Below are positions 1 to 12,047 of a stretch of 64,000 nucleotides of DNA, piece by piece. Source of the DNA: Ecdyonurus torrentis (taxonomy: Eukaryota; Arthropoda; Insecta; Ephemeroptera; Heptageniidae); assembly GCA_949318235.1 (NCBI GenBank), contig CASGGR010000026.1, positions 989,744 through 1,053,743 of the forward strand, in the 5' to 3' direction. Position numbers and translations under genes: made by a program. Each line of letters begins with the position of its first letter. Position 1 is the stretch's first letter. The notes below the pieces were generated by a model. That model did not search any database and was not told the origin of the DNA. It saw only the letters and a program-made list of their open reading frames with translations.

Positions 1-755
1 TGCAAACTTTCGCCGTTATAGAGAATCCCAGTGCTTTCTCATCGTACTTTTCAGGCTGTGAATACGATTTTTGATGATATCTCCGAAACTATTAAAGCTA
101 CAGGCTTGCGGTTTAAACTTAAATGTAGGACTAACAGACTTGCAAAGAAAAGGTAATTACACCTTAATCGCTCCAATGCAAACTTTCGCCGTTATAGAGA
201 ATCACAGTGCTTTCTCATCGTACTTTTCAGACTGTGAATAGGATTTTTGATGATATTTCCGAAACTAATAAAGCTGCAGGCTTGCGGTTTGAACTAAAAT
301 GTAGGACTAACAGACTTGCAAAGAAAAGGTTATTACACCTTAATCGCTCCATTGCAAACTTTCGCCGTTATAGAGAATCTCAGTGTTTTCTCATCGTACT
401 TTTCAGACTGTGAATACGATTTTTGATAATATCTCCGAAACTAATAAAGCTACAGGCTTGCGGTTTGAACTAAAATGTAGGACTAACAGACTTGCAAAGA
501 AAAGGATATTACACCTTTATCGCTCCAATGCAAACTTTCGCTGTTATAGAGAATCTCAGTGCTTTCTCATCGTTCTTTTCAGACTGTGAATACGATTTTT
601 GATGATATTTCCGAAACTAATAAAGCTACAGGCTTGCGGTTTGAACTAAAATGTAGGACTAACAGACTTGCAAAGAAATGCGAACTTTTGCCGTTATAGA
701 GAATCTTAGTGCTTTCTCATCGTACTTTTCAGACTGTGAATACGATTTTTGATGA
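1..755. repeat. Left copy of a 1,910-bp-spaced repeat pair (11-monomer spacing)
   Basis: This segment recurs 1,910 bp downstream at 1911-2665. Rare shared marks prove the pairing: GAGAATCCCAGTG, TCAGGCTGTG, ACTATTAAAGC, GAATAGGATTTTTG, AAAGCTGCAGG, and a 26-bp deletion near 687. Differences include CTCCAATG at 171 against CTCAAATG, ATCACAG at 201 against ATCTCAG, and CCATTGC near 349 against CCAATGC. The spacing is ten 176-bp units plus one 150-bp unit. The left limit is cut by the window edge; matching becomes poor beyond about 755. Confidence 0.85.
559..708. repeat. Deleted 150-bp monomer, copy 1
   Basis: The unit lacks 26 bases between the A-tract and the TGCAAACTTT landmark, so GCAAAGAAA runs directly into TGCGAACTTTTGCCG. 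The bases on each side of the gap share a short AA, compatible with a microhomology or slippage deletion. It also carries TGCGAAC instead of TGCAAAC and TTTTGCC instead of TTTCGCC, which makes it an easily traced private marker. Confidence 0.93.
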
Positions 756-1910
756 TATTTCCGAAACTAATAAAGCTACAGGCTTGCGGTTTGAACTAAA
801 ATGTAGGACTAACAGACTTGAAAAGAAAAGGTTATTACACCTTAATCGATCCAATGCAAACTTTCGCCGTTATAGAGAATCTCAGTGCTTTCTCATTGTA
901 CTTTTCAGACTGTGAATACGATTTTTGATGATATCTCCGAAACTGATAAAGCTACAGGCTTGCGGTTTGAACTTAAATGTAGGACTAACAGACTTGCAAA
1001 GAAAAGGTAATTACACCTTAATCGCTCCAATGCAAACTTTCGCCGTTATAGAGAATCTCAGTGCTTTCTCATCGTACTTTTCAGACTGTGAATACGATTT
1101 TTGATTATATTTCCGAAACTAATAAAGCTACAGGCTTGCGGTTTGAACTAAAATGTAGGACTAACAGACTTGCAAAGAAAAGGTTATTACACCTTAATCG
1201 CTCCAATGCAAACTTTCGCCGTTATAGAGAATCTCAGTGTTTTCTCATCGTACTTTTCAGACTGTGAATACGATTTTTGATGATATCTCCGAAACTAATA
1301 AAGCTACAGGCTTGCGGTTTGAACTAAAATGTAGGTATAACAGACTTGCAAAGAAAAGGTTATTACACCTTAATCGCTCTAATGCAAACTTACGCTGTTA
1401 TAGAGAATCTCAGTGCTTTCTCATCGTTCTTTTCAGACTGTGAATACGATTTTTGATGATATTTCCGAAACTAATAAAGCTACAGGCTTGCGGTTTGAAC
1501 TAAAATGTAGGACTAACAGACTTGAAAAGAAAAGGTTATTACACCTTAATCGATCCAATGCAAACTTTAGCCGTTATAGAGAATCTTAGTGCTTTCTCAT
1601 CGTACTTTTCAGACTGTGAATACGATTTTTGATGATATCTCCGAAACTAATAAAGCTACAGGCTTGCGTTTTGAACTTAAATGTAGGACTAACAGACTTG
1701 AAAAGAAAAGGTTATTACAGCTTAATCGCTTTAATGCAAACTTTCGCCGTTATAGAGAATCTCAGTGCTTTCTCATCGTACTTTTCAGACTGTGAATACG
1801 ATTTTTGATGATATCTCCGAAACTAATAAAGCTACAGGCTTGCGGTTTGAACTTAAATGTAGGACTAACAGACTTGCAAAGAAAAGGTAATTACACCTTA
1901 ATCGCTCCAA

Positions 1911-2665
1911 TGCAAACTTTCGCCGTTATAGAGAATCCCAGTGCTTTCTCATCGTACTTTTCAGGCTGTGAATACGATTTTTGATGATATCTCCGAAACT
2001 ATTAAAGCTACAGGCTTGCGGTTTAAACTTAAATGTAGGACTAACAGACTTGCAAAGAAAAGGTAATTACACCTTAATCGCTCAAATGCAAACTTTCGCC
2101 GTTATAGAGAATCTCAGTGCTTTCTCATCGTACTTTTCAGACTGTGAATAGGATTTTTGATGATATTTCCGAAACTAATAAAGCTGCAGGCTTGCGGTTT
2201 GAACTAAAATGTAGGACTAACAGACTTGCAAAGAAAAGGTTATTACACCTTAATCGCTCCAATGCAAACTTTCGCCGTTATAGAGAATCTCAGTGTTTTC
2301 TCATCGTACTTTTCAGACTGTGAATACGATTTTTGATAATATCTCCGAAACTAATAAAGCTACAGGCTTGCGGTTTGAACTAAAATGTAGGACTAACAGA
2401 CTTGCAAAGAAAAGGATATTACACCTTAATCGCTCCAATGCAAACTTTCGCTGTTATAGAGAATCTCAGTGCTTTCTCATCGTTCTTTTCAGACTGTGAA
2501 TACGATTTTTGATGATATTTCCGAAACTAATAAAGCTACAGGCTTGCGGTTTGAACTAAAATGTAGGACTAACAGACTTGCAAAGAAATGCGAACTTTTG
2601 CCGTTATAGAGAATCTTAGTGCTTTCTCATCGTACTTTTCAGACTGTGAATACGATTTTTGATGA
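1911..2665. repeat. Right copy of the 1,910-bp-spaced repeat pair
   Basis: This matches 1-755, including the GAATCCCAG, GGCTGTG and GAATAGG private variants and the 26-bp deletion. From about 2485 to 2990 the same stretch is related in turn to 4394-4900 with 1,909-bp spacing, sharing AAATCTACAGG, ATAGATAATC and GCAGTTTAAAC. The one-base shortening comes from a missing A in GCAAAGAAAGG near 2910. This gives a chain of three related segments with gradual replacement on the right. Confidence 0.82.
2469..2618. repeat. Deleted 150-bp monomer, copy 2
   Basis: It has the same junction and the same two linked substitutions (TGCGAAC, TTTTGCC) as the unit at 559, exactly 1,910 bp away. The three shared changes indicate copying from one deleted ancestor, not repeated deletion. 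Confidence 0.93.
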
Positions 2666-4377
2666 TATCTCCGAAACTAATAAATCTACAGGCTTGCGGT
2701 TTAAACTTAAATGTAGGACTAACAGACTTGAAAAGAAAAGGTTATTACACCTTAATCGCTCTAATGCAAACTTTCGCCGTTATAGATAATCTCAGTGCTT
2801 TCTCATCGTACTTTTCAGACTGTGAATACGATTTTTGATGATATTTCCGAAACTAATAAAGCTACAGGCTTGCAGTTTAAACTAAAATTTAGGACTAACA
2901 CACTTGCAAAGAAAGGTTATCACACCTTAATCGCTCCAATGCAAACTTTTGCCGTTATAGAGAATCTCAGTGCTTTCTCATCGTACTTTTAAGAGTGTGA
3001 AAACGATTTTTGATGATATCTCCGAAACTAATAAAGCTACAGGCTTGCCGTTTGAACTAAAATGTAGGACTAACAGACTTGCAAAGAAAAGGTTATTACA
3101 CCTTAATCGCTCCAATGCAAACTTTCGCCGTTATAGAGAATCTCAGTGCTTTCTCATCGTACTTTTCAGACTGTGAATACGATTTTTGATGATATCTCCG
3201 AAAATAATAAAGCTACAGGCTTGCGGTTTAAACTAAAATTTAGGACTAACAAACTTGCAAAGAAAAGGTTATTACACCTTAATCGCTCCAATGCAAACTT
3301 TCGCCGTTATAAAGAAACTTAGTGCTTTCTCATCGTACTTTTCAGACTGTAAATACGATTTTTAAAGATATCTCCGAAACTAATAAAGCTACAGGCTTGC
3401 GGTTTGAACTAAAATGTAGGACTAACAGACTTGCAAAGAAAAGGTTATTACACCTTAATCGCTCCAATGCAAACTTTCGCCGTTATAGAGAATCTCAGTG
3501 CTTTCTCATCGTACTTTTCAGACTGTGAATACGATTTTTGATGATATCTCCGAAACTAATAAAGCTACAGGCTTGTGGTTTAAACTAAAATGTAGGACTA
3601 ACACACTTGCAAAGAAAAGGTTATTACACATTAATCGCTCCAATGCAAACTTTCGCCGTTATAGAGAATCTTAGTGCTTTCTCATCGTACTTTTCAGACT
3701 GCGAATACGATTTTTGATGATATCTCCAAAACTAATAAAGCTACAGGCTCGCGGATTGAACTAAAATGTAGGACTAACAGACTTGCAAAGAAAAGGTTAT
3801 TACACCTTAATCGCTCCAATGCAAACTTTCACCGTTATAGAGAATCTCAGCGCTTTCTCATCGTAATTTTCAGACTGTGAATACGATTTTTGATGATATC
3901 TTCGAAACTAATAAATCTACAATCTTGCGGTTTGAACTAAAATGTAGGACTAACAGACTTGCAAAGAAAAGGTTATTACACCTTAATCGCTCCAATGCAA
4001 ACTTTCGCCGTTATAGAGAATCTCAGTGCTTTCTCATCGTACTTTTCAGACTGTGAATACGATTTTTGATGATATCTCCGAAACTAATAAAGCTACAGGC
4101 TTGCGGTTTAAACTAAAATTTAGGACTAACACACTTGCAAAGAAAAGGTAATTACACCTTAATCGCTCCAATGCAAACTTTCGCCGTTATAGAGAATCTC
4201 AGTGCTTTCTCATCGTACTTTTCAGACTGTGAATACGATTTTTGATGATATCTCTGAAACTAATAAAGCTACAGGCTTGCGGTTTGAACTTAAATGTAGG
4301 AGTAACAGACTTGAAAAGAAAAGGTTATTACACCTTAATCGCTCCAATGCAAATTTTCGCCGTTATAGAGAATCTCA

Positions 4378-4527
4378 GTGCTTTCTCATCGTTCTTTTCA
4401 GACTGTGAATACGATTTTTGATGATATTTCCGAAACTAATAAAGCTACAGGCTTGCGGTTTGAACTAAAATGTAGGACTAACAGACTTGCAAAGAAATGC
4501 GAACTTTTGCCGTTATAGAGAATCTTA
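4378..4527. repeat. Deleted 150-bp monomer, copy 3
   Basis: This is the third and last unit with the 26-bp deletion, 1,909 bp after copy 2. The 1-bp shorter spacing is explained by the A-tract deletion near 2910. A similar 1-bp A-tract deletion recurs near 4820, in the segment that follows this copy. The deletion is not seen again to the right of 4.5 kb, so this lineage did not spread through the rest of the array shown. Confidence 0.93.
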
Positions 4528-5039
4528 GTGCTTTCTCATCGTACTTTTCAGACTGTGAATACAATTTTTGATGATATCTCCGAAACTAATAAATCTACAG
4601 GCTTGCGGTTTAAACGTAAATGTAGGACTAACAGACTTGAAAAGAAAAGGTTATTACACCTTAATCGCTCTAATGCAAACTTTCGCCGTTATAGATAATC
4701 TCAGTGCTTTCTCATCGTACTTTTCAGACTGTGAATACGATTTTTGATGATATTTCCGAAACTAATAAAGCTACAGGCTTGCAGTTTAAACTAAAATTTA
4801 GGACTAACACACTTGCAAAGAAAGGTTATCACACCTTAATCGCTCCAATGCAAACTTTCGCCGTTATAGAGAATCTCAGTGCTTTCTCATCGTATTTTTC
4901 AGACTGTGAATACGATTTTTGATGATATCTCCGAAACTAATAAAGCTACAGGCTTGCGGTTTAAACTAAAATTTATGACTAACACACTTGCAAAGAAAAG
5001 GTAATTACACCTTAATCGCTCCAATGCAAACTTTCGCCG

Positions 5040-5743
5040 TTATAGTGAATCTCAGTGCTTTCTCATCGTACTTTTCAGACTGTGAATACGATTTTTGATG
5101 ATATCTCTGAAACTAATAAAGCTACAGGCTTGCGGTTTGAACTTAAATGTAGGAGTAACAGACTTGAAAAGAAAAGGTTATTACACCTTAATCGCTCCAA
5201 TGCAAATTTTCGCCGTTATAGAGAATCTCAGTGCTTTCTCATCGTTCTTTTCAGACTGTGAATACGATTTTTGATGATATTTCCGAAACTAATAAAGCTA
5301 CAGGCTTGCGGTTTGAACTAAATTGTAAGACTAACAGACGTGCAAAGAAAAGTTTATTACACCTTAATCGCTCCAATGCAAACTTTCGCCGTTATAGAGA
5401 ATCTCAGTGCTTTCTCATCGTACTTTTCAGACTGTGAATACGATTTTTGATGATATCTCTGAAACTAATAAAGCTACAGGCTTGCGGTTTGAACTTAAAT
5501 GTAGGAGTAACAGACTTGAAAAGAAAAGGTTATTACACCTTAATCGCTCCAATGCAAATTTTCGCCGTTATAGAGAATCTCAGTGCTTTCTCATCGTTCT
5601 TTTCAGACTGTGAATACGATTTTTGATGATATTTCCGAAACTAATAAAGCTACAGGCTTGCGGTTTGAACTAAATTGTAAGACTAACAGACTTGCAAAGA
5701 AAAGGTTATTACACCTTAATCGATCCAATGCAAACTTTCGCCG
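5040..5743. repeat. Tandem duplication of a dimer (2 x 352 bp)
   Basis: Bases from about 5040 to 5391 are repeated at 5392-5743. Shared marks are GATATCTCTGAAAC, TAGGAGTAACAG, CAAATTTTCGCC, CGTTCTTTTCAG and the rare AAATTGTAAGAC (near 5320 and 5672). Differences include TATAGTG against TATAGAG at the left end and ACAGACGTGC plus AAAAGTTTATT near 5336-5353 against ACAGACTTGC plus AAAAGGTTATT. The first half of the dimer also resembles the unit at 4202. Confidence 0.85.
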
Positions 5744-6990
5744 TTATAGAGAATCTTAGTGCTTTCTCATCGTTCTTTTCAGACTGTGAATACGATTTTT
5801 GATGATATCTCCGAAACTAATAAAGCTACAGGCTTGCGGTTTAAACTTAAATGTAGGACTAACAGACTTGCAAAGAAAAGGTTTATACACCTTAATCGCT
5901 CCAATGCAAACTTTCGCCGTTATAGAGAATCTCAGTGCTTTCTCATCGTACTTTTCAGACTGTGAATAGGATTTTTGAAGATATTTCCGAAACTAATAAA
6001 GCTGCAGGCTTGCGGTTTGAACTAAAATGTAGGACTAACAGACTTGCAAAGAAAAGGATATTACACCTTAATCGCTCCAATGCAAACTTTCGCTGTTATA
6101 GAGAATCTCAGTGCTTTCTCATCGTTCTTTTCAGACTGTGAATACGATTTTTGATGATATTTCCGAAACTAATAAAGCTACAGGCTTGCGGTTTGAACTA
6201 AAATGTAGGACTAACAGACTTGCAAAGAAAAGGTTATTACACCTTAATCGATCCAATGCAAACTTTCGCCGTTATAGAGAATCTTAGTGCTTTCTCATCG
6301 TAGTTTTCAGACTGTGAATATGATTTTTGATGATATCTCCGAAACTAATTAAGCTACAGGCTTGCGGTTTGAACTTAAATGTAGGACTAACAGACTTGAA
6401 AAGAAAAGGTTATTACACCTTAATCGCTCTAATGCAAACTTTCGCCGTTATAGAGAATCTCAGTGCTTTCTCATCGTACTTTTCAGACTGTTAATACGAT
6501 TTTTGATGATATCTCCGAAACTAATAAAGCTACAGGCTCGCGGTTTGAACTAAAATGTAGGACTAACAGACTTGCAAAGAAAAGGTTTTTACACCTTAAT
6601 CGCTCCAATGCAAACTTTCGCCGTTATAGAGAATCTCAGTGCTTTCTCATCGTACTTTTCAGACTGTGAATACGATTTTTGATGATATCTCCGAAAATAA
6701 TAAAGCTACAGGCTTGCGGTTTAAACTAAAATTTAGGACTAACAAACTTGCAAAGAAAAGGTTATTACACCTTAATCGCTTCAATGCAAACTTTCGCCGT
6801 TATAGAGAAACTTAGTGCTTTCTCATCGTACTTTTCAGACTGTAAATACGATTTTTGATGATATCTCCGAAACTAATAAAGCTACAGGCTTGCGGTTTGA
6901 ACTAAAATGTAGGACTAACAGACTTGCAAAGAAAAGGTTATTACACCTTAATCGCTCCAATGCAAACTTTCGCCGTTATAGAGAACCTCA

Positions 6991-7166
6991 GTGCTTTCTC
7001 ATCGTACTTTTCAGACTTTGAATACGATTTTTGATGATATCTCCGAAACTAATAAAGCTACAGGCTTGCGGTTTGAACTAAAATGTAGGACTAACAGACT
7101 TGCAAAGAAAAGGTTATTACACCTTAATCGCTCCAATGCAAACTTTCGCCGTTATAGAGAATCTCA
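6991..7166 (+). repeat. Representative 176-bp monomer
   Basis: This unit differs from my hand-built consensus at one position (GACTTTG instead of GACTGTG near 7018). Landmarks in order are GTGCTTTCTCATCG at unit positions 1-14, a T5 tract at 38-42, GATGATATCTCCGAAAC at 43-59, AAGCTACAGGCTTGCGG at 65-81, TGTAGGACTAACAGACTTG at 94-112, the A-rich GCAAAGAAAAGG at 112-123, CACCTTAATCGCTCC at 130-144, and CCGTTATAGAGAATCTC at 159-175. Two short dyads are visible: AAGC-TACAG-GCTT and GAGA-A-TCTC. The unit has no stop in one plus-strand frame, but 176 is not a multiple of 3, so the frame shifts at each unit and closes just inside the next one. Confidence 0.95.
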
Positions 7167-7185
7167 GTGCTTTCTCATCGTACTT

Positions 7186-8330
7186 TTCAGACTGTGAATA
7201 CGATTTTTGATGATATCTCCGCAACTAATAAAGCTACAGGCTTGCGGTTTAAACTAAAATTTAGGACTAACAAACTTGCAAAGAAAAGGTTATTACACCT
7301 TAATCGCTCCAATGCAAACTTTCGCCGTTATAGAGAATCTTAGTGCTTTCTCATCCTACTTTTTAGACTGTGAATACGATTTTTGATGATATCTCCGAAA
7401 CTAATAAAGCTACAGGCTTGCGGTTTGAACTAAAATGTAGGACTAACAGACTTGCAAAGAAAAGGTTATTACACCTTAATCGCTCCAATGCAAACTTTCG
7501 CCGTTATAGAGAATCTCAGTGCTTTCTCATCGTACTTTTCAGACTGTGAATACGATTTTTGATGATATCTCCGAAACTATTAAAGCTTCAGGCTTGCGGT
7601 TGAAACTAAAATGTAGGACTAACACACTTGCAAAGAAAAGGTTATTACACCTTAATCGCTCCAATGAAAACTTTCGCCGTTATAGAGAATCTCAGTGCTT
7701 TCTCATCGTACTTTTCAGACTGTGAATACGATTTTTAATGATATCTCTGAAACTAATAAAGCTACAGGCTTGCGGTTTGAACTTAAATGTAAGAGTAACA
7801 GACTTGAAAAGAAAAGGTTATTACACCTTAATCGCTCCAATGCAAATTTTCGCCGTTATAGAGAATCTCAGTGCTTTCTCATCGTACTTTTCTGACTGTG
7901 AATACGATTTTTGATGATATCTCCGAAACTAATAAAGCTACAGGCTTGCGGTTTGAACTTAAATGTAGGACTAACAGACTTGCAAAGAAAAGGTAATGAC
8001 ACCTTAATCGCTCCAATGCAAACTTTCGCCGTTATAGAGAATCTCAGTGCTTTCTCAACGTACTTTTCAGAGTGTGAATACGATTTTTGATGATATTTCC
8101 GACATTAATAAAGCTACAGGCTTGCGGTTTGAATTAAAATGTAGGACTAACAGACTTGCAAAGAAAAGGTTATTACACCTTAATCGCTCCAATGCAAACT
8201 TTCGCTGTTATAGAGAATCTCAGTGCTTTCTCATCGTTCTTTTCAGACTGTGAATACGATTTTTGATGATATTTCCGAAACTAATAAAGCTACAGGCTTG
8301 CTGTTTGAACTAAAATGTAGGACTAACAGA
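7186..8330. repeat. Left copy of a 17-monomer-spaced repeat (2,992 bp)
   Basis: This segment recurs at 10178-11322. Shared rare marks are CTCCGCAAC, ACTATTAAAGCTTC, GCGGTTGAAAC, TCAACGTAC and CCGACATTAAT. Private differences include AATGAAAAC near 7665 (AATGCAAAC in the other copy), AAGAGTAAC near 7791 (AGGAGTAAC), CAGAGTG near 8070 (CAGACTG), and CATCCTAC near 7354 against CATACTAC. Confidence 0.85.
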
Positions 8331-9806
8331 CTTGAAAAGAAAAGGTTATTACACCCTTATCGCTCTAATGCAAACTTTCGCCGTTATAGAGAATCTCAGT
8401 GCTTTCTCATCGTACTTTTCACACTGTGAATACGATTTTTGATGATATCTCCGAAACTAATAAAGCTAAAGGCTTGCGGTTTGAACTTAAATGTAGGACT
8501 AACAGACTTGCAAAGAAAAGGTAATTACACCTTAATCGCTCCAATGCAAACTTTCGCCGTTATAGAGAATCTCAGTGCTTTCTTATCGTACTTTTCAGAC
8601 TGTGAATACGATTTTTGATGATATTTCCGAAACTAATAAAGCTGCAGGCTTGCGGTTTGAACTAAAATGTAGGACTAACAGACTTGCAAAGAAAAGGTTA
8701 TGACACCTTAATCGATCCAATGCAAACTTTCGCCGTTATAGAGAAACTTAGTGCATTCTCATCGTACTTTTCAGACTGTGAATACGATTTTTGATGATAT
8801 CTCTGAAACTAATAAAGCTACAGGCTTGCGGTTTGAACTTAAATGTAGGACTAACAGACTTGAAAAGAAAAGGTTATTACACCTTAATCGCTCTAATGCA
8901 AACTTTCGCCGTTATAGAGAATCTCAGTGCTTTCTCATCGTACTTTTCAGACTGTGAATACGATTTTTGATGGTATCTCCGAAACTAATAAAGCTACAGG
9001 CTTGCAGTTTGAACTTAAATGTAGGACTAACAGACTTGCAAAGAAAAGGTAATTACACCTTAATCGCTCCAATGCAAACTTTCGCCGTTATAGAGAATCT
9101 CAGTGCTTTCTCATCGTACTTTTCAGACTGTGAATACGATTTTTGATGATATTTCCAAACCTAATAAAGCTACAGGCTTGCAGTTTTAACTAAAATGTAG
9201 GACTAACAGACTTGCAAAGAAAAGATTATTACACCTTAATCGATCCAATGCAAACTTTCGCCGTTATAGAGAATCTTAGTGCTTTCTCATCGTACATTTC
9301 AGACTGTAAATACGATTTTTGATGATATCTCCGAAACTAATAAAGCTACAGGCTTGCGGTTTGAACTTAAATGTAGGACTAACAGACTTGAAAAGAAAAG
9401 TTTATTACACCTCAATCGCTCTAATGCAAACTTTCGCCGTTATAGAGAATCTCAGTGCTTTCTCATCGTACTTTTCAGACTGTGAATACGATTTTTGATG
9501 ATATCTCCGAAACTAATAAAGCTACAGGCTTGCGGTTTGAATTTAAATGTAGGACTAACAGACTTGCAAAGAAAAGGTTATTACACCTTAATCGCTCCAA
9601 TGCAAACTTTCGCCGTTATAGAGAATCTCAGTGTTTTCTCATCGTACTTTTCAGACTGTGAATACGATTTTTGATGATATCTCCGAAACTAATAAAGCTA
9701 CAGGCTTGCGGTTTGAACTAAAATGTAGGACTAACAGACTTGCAAAGAAAAGGTTATTACACCTTAATCGATCCAATGCAAACTTTCGCCGTTATAGAGA
9801 ATCTTA
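8223..9806. repeat. Core module C1, M1-M9 (1,584 bp)
   Basis: First complete core. M1 has an older-looking head (GTTCTTTTCAG, GATATTTCC, TTGCTGTTTG) with the CACCCTTAT tail. M4 at 8751 has GTGCATTCTC. M6 at 9103 reads CAGTTTTAAC. M10 follows at 9807 with GATTTTTAATTTTATC. The 8321-9995 part is repeated 3,696 bp (21 units) later as C2. Confidence 0.9.
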
Positions 9807-10177
9807 GTGCTTTCTCATCGTACTTTTCAGACTGTAAATACGATTTTTAATTTTATCTCCAAAACTAATAAAGCTACAGGCTTGCGGTTTGAACTAAAAT
9901 GTAGGACTAACAGACTTGCAAAGAAAAGGTTATTACACCTTAATCGCTCCGATGCAAACTTTTACCGTTATAGAAAATCTCAGCGCTTTCTCATCGTAAT
10001 TTTCAGACTGTGAATACGATTTTTGATGATATCTCCGAAACTAATAAATCTACAATCTTGCGGTTTGAACTAAAATGTAGGACTAACAGACTTGCAAAGA
10101 AAAGGTTATTACACCTTAAACGCTCCAATGCAAACTTTCGCCGTTATAGAGAATATCAGTGGTTTCTCATCGTACTT

Positions 10178-11322
10178 TTCAGATTGTGAATACGATTTTT
10201 GATGATATCTCCGCAACTAATAAAGCTACAGGCTTGCGGTTTAAACTAAAATTTAGGACTAACAAACTTGCAAAGAAAAGGTTATTACACCTTAATCGCT
10301 CCAATGCAAACTTTCGCCGTTATAGAGAATCTTAGTGCTTTCTCATACTACTTTTTAGACTGTGAATACGATTTTTGATGATATCTCCGAAACTAATAAA
10401 GCTACAGGCTTGCGGTTTGAACTAAAATGTAGGACTAACAGACTTGCAAAGAAAAGGTTATTACACCTTAATCGCTCCAATGCAAACTTTCGCCGTTATA
10501 GAGAATCTCAGTGCTTTCTCATCGTACTTTTCAGACTGTGAATACGATTTTTGATGATATCTCCGAAACTATTAAAGCTTCAGGCTTGCGGTTGAAACTA
10601 AAATGTAGGACTAACACACTTGCAAAGAAAAGGTTATTACACCTTAATCGCTCCAATGCAAACTTTCGCCGTTATAGAGAATCTCAGTGCTTTCTCATCG
10701 TACTTTTCAGACTGTGAATACGATTTTTAATGACATCTCTGAAACTAATAAAGCTACAGGCTTGCGGTTTGAACTTAAATGTAGGAGTAACAGACTTGAA
10801 AAGAAAAGGTTATTACACCTTAATCGCTCCAATGCAAATTTTCGCCGTTATAGAGAATCTCAGTGCTTTCTCATCGTACTTTTCTGACTGTGAATACGAT
10901 TTTTGATGATATCTCCGAAACTAATAAAGCTACAGGCTTGCGGTTTGAACTTAAATGTAGGACTAACAGACTTGCAAAGAAAAGGTAATGACACCTTAAT
11001 CGCTCCAATGCAAACTTTCGCCGTTATAGAGAATCTCAGTGCTTTCTCAACGTACTTTTCAGACTGTGAATACGATTTTTGATGATATTTCCGACATTAA
11101 TAAAGCTACAGGCTTGCGGTTTGAATTAAAATGTAGGACTAACAGACTTGCAAAGAAAAGGTTATTACACCTTAATCGCTCCAATGCAAACTTTCGCTGT
11201 TATAGAGAATCTCAGTGCTTTCTCATCGTTCTTTTCAGACTGTGAATACGATTTTTGATGATATTTCCGAAACTAATAAAGCTACAGGCTTGCTGTTTGA
11301 ACTAAAATGTAGGACTAACAGA
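10178..11322. repeat. Right copy of the 17-monomer-spaced repeat
   Basis: This matches 7186-8330 with a few substitutions. It carries GACATCTC near 10732 where the other copy has GATATCTC. The same stretch is the first copy of the 7-monomer repeat described at 10192, and it is also related to the segment beginning near 18992, 8,800 bp (50 units) to the right. Confidence 0.83.
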
Positions 11323-12047
11323 CTTGCAAAGAAAAGGTTATTACACCTTCATCGATCCAATGCAAACTTTCGCCGTTATAGAGAATCTTATTGCTTTCTC
11401 ATCGTACTTTTCAGACTGTGAATACGATTTTTGATGATATCTCCGCAACTAATAAAGCTACAGGCTTGCGGTTTAAACTAAAATTTAGGACTAACAAACT
11501 TGCAAAGAAAAGGTTATTACACCTTAATCGCTCCAATGCAAACTTTCGCCGTTATAGAGAATCTTAGTGCTTTCTCATCCTACTTTTTAAACTGTGAATA
11601 CGATTTTTGATGATATCTCCGAAACTAATAAAGCTACAGGCTTGCGGTTTGAACTAAAATGTAGGACTAACAGACTTGCAAAGAAAAGGTTATTACACCT
11701 TAATCGCTCCAATGCAAACTTTCGCCGTTATAGAGAATCTCAGTGCTTTCTCATCGTACTTTTCAGACTGTGAATACGATTTTTGATGATATCTCCGAAA
11801 CTATTAAAGCTTCAGGCTTGCGGTTGAAACTAAAATGTAGGACTAACACACTTGCAAAGAAAAGGTTATTACACCTTAATCGCTCCAATGCAAACTTTCG
11901 CCGTTATAGAGAATCTCAGTGCTTTCTCATCGTACTTTTCAGACTGTGAATATGATTTTTAATGATATCTCTGAAACTAATAAAGCTACAGGCTTGCGGT
12001 TTGAACTTAAATGTAGGAGTAACAGACTTGAAAAGAAAAGGTTATTA
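10192..12047. repeat. 7-monomer (1,232-bp) tandem repeat, left instance
   Basis: The unit starting near CTCCGCAAC at 10210 is repeated 1,232 bp later (CTCCGCAAC at 11442). The pairing continues through ACTATTAAAGCTTC (10571 and 11803) and the GGAGTAAC GAAAAG monomer, then breaks near 10815 and 12047. There the second copy changes to the CACCCTTAT tail that leads into core C2. The second copy is therefore only partial. Confidence 0.85.

Noticed and set aside
6991..7166. CENP-B box
   Set aside because: Candidate TTCG positions lack the required central A and the CGGG end on either strand.
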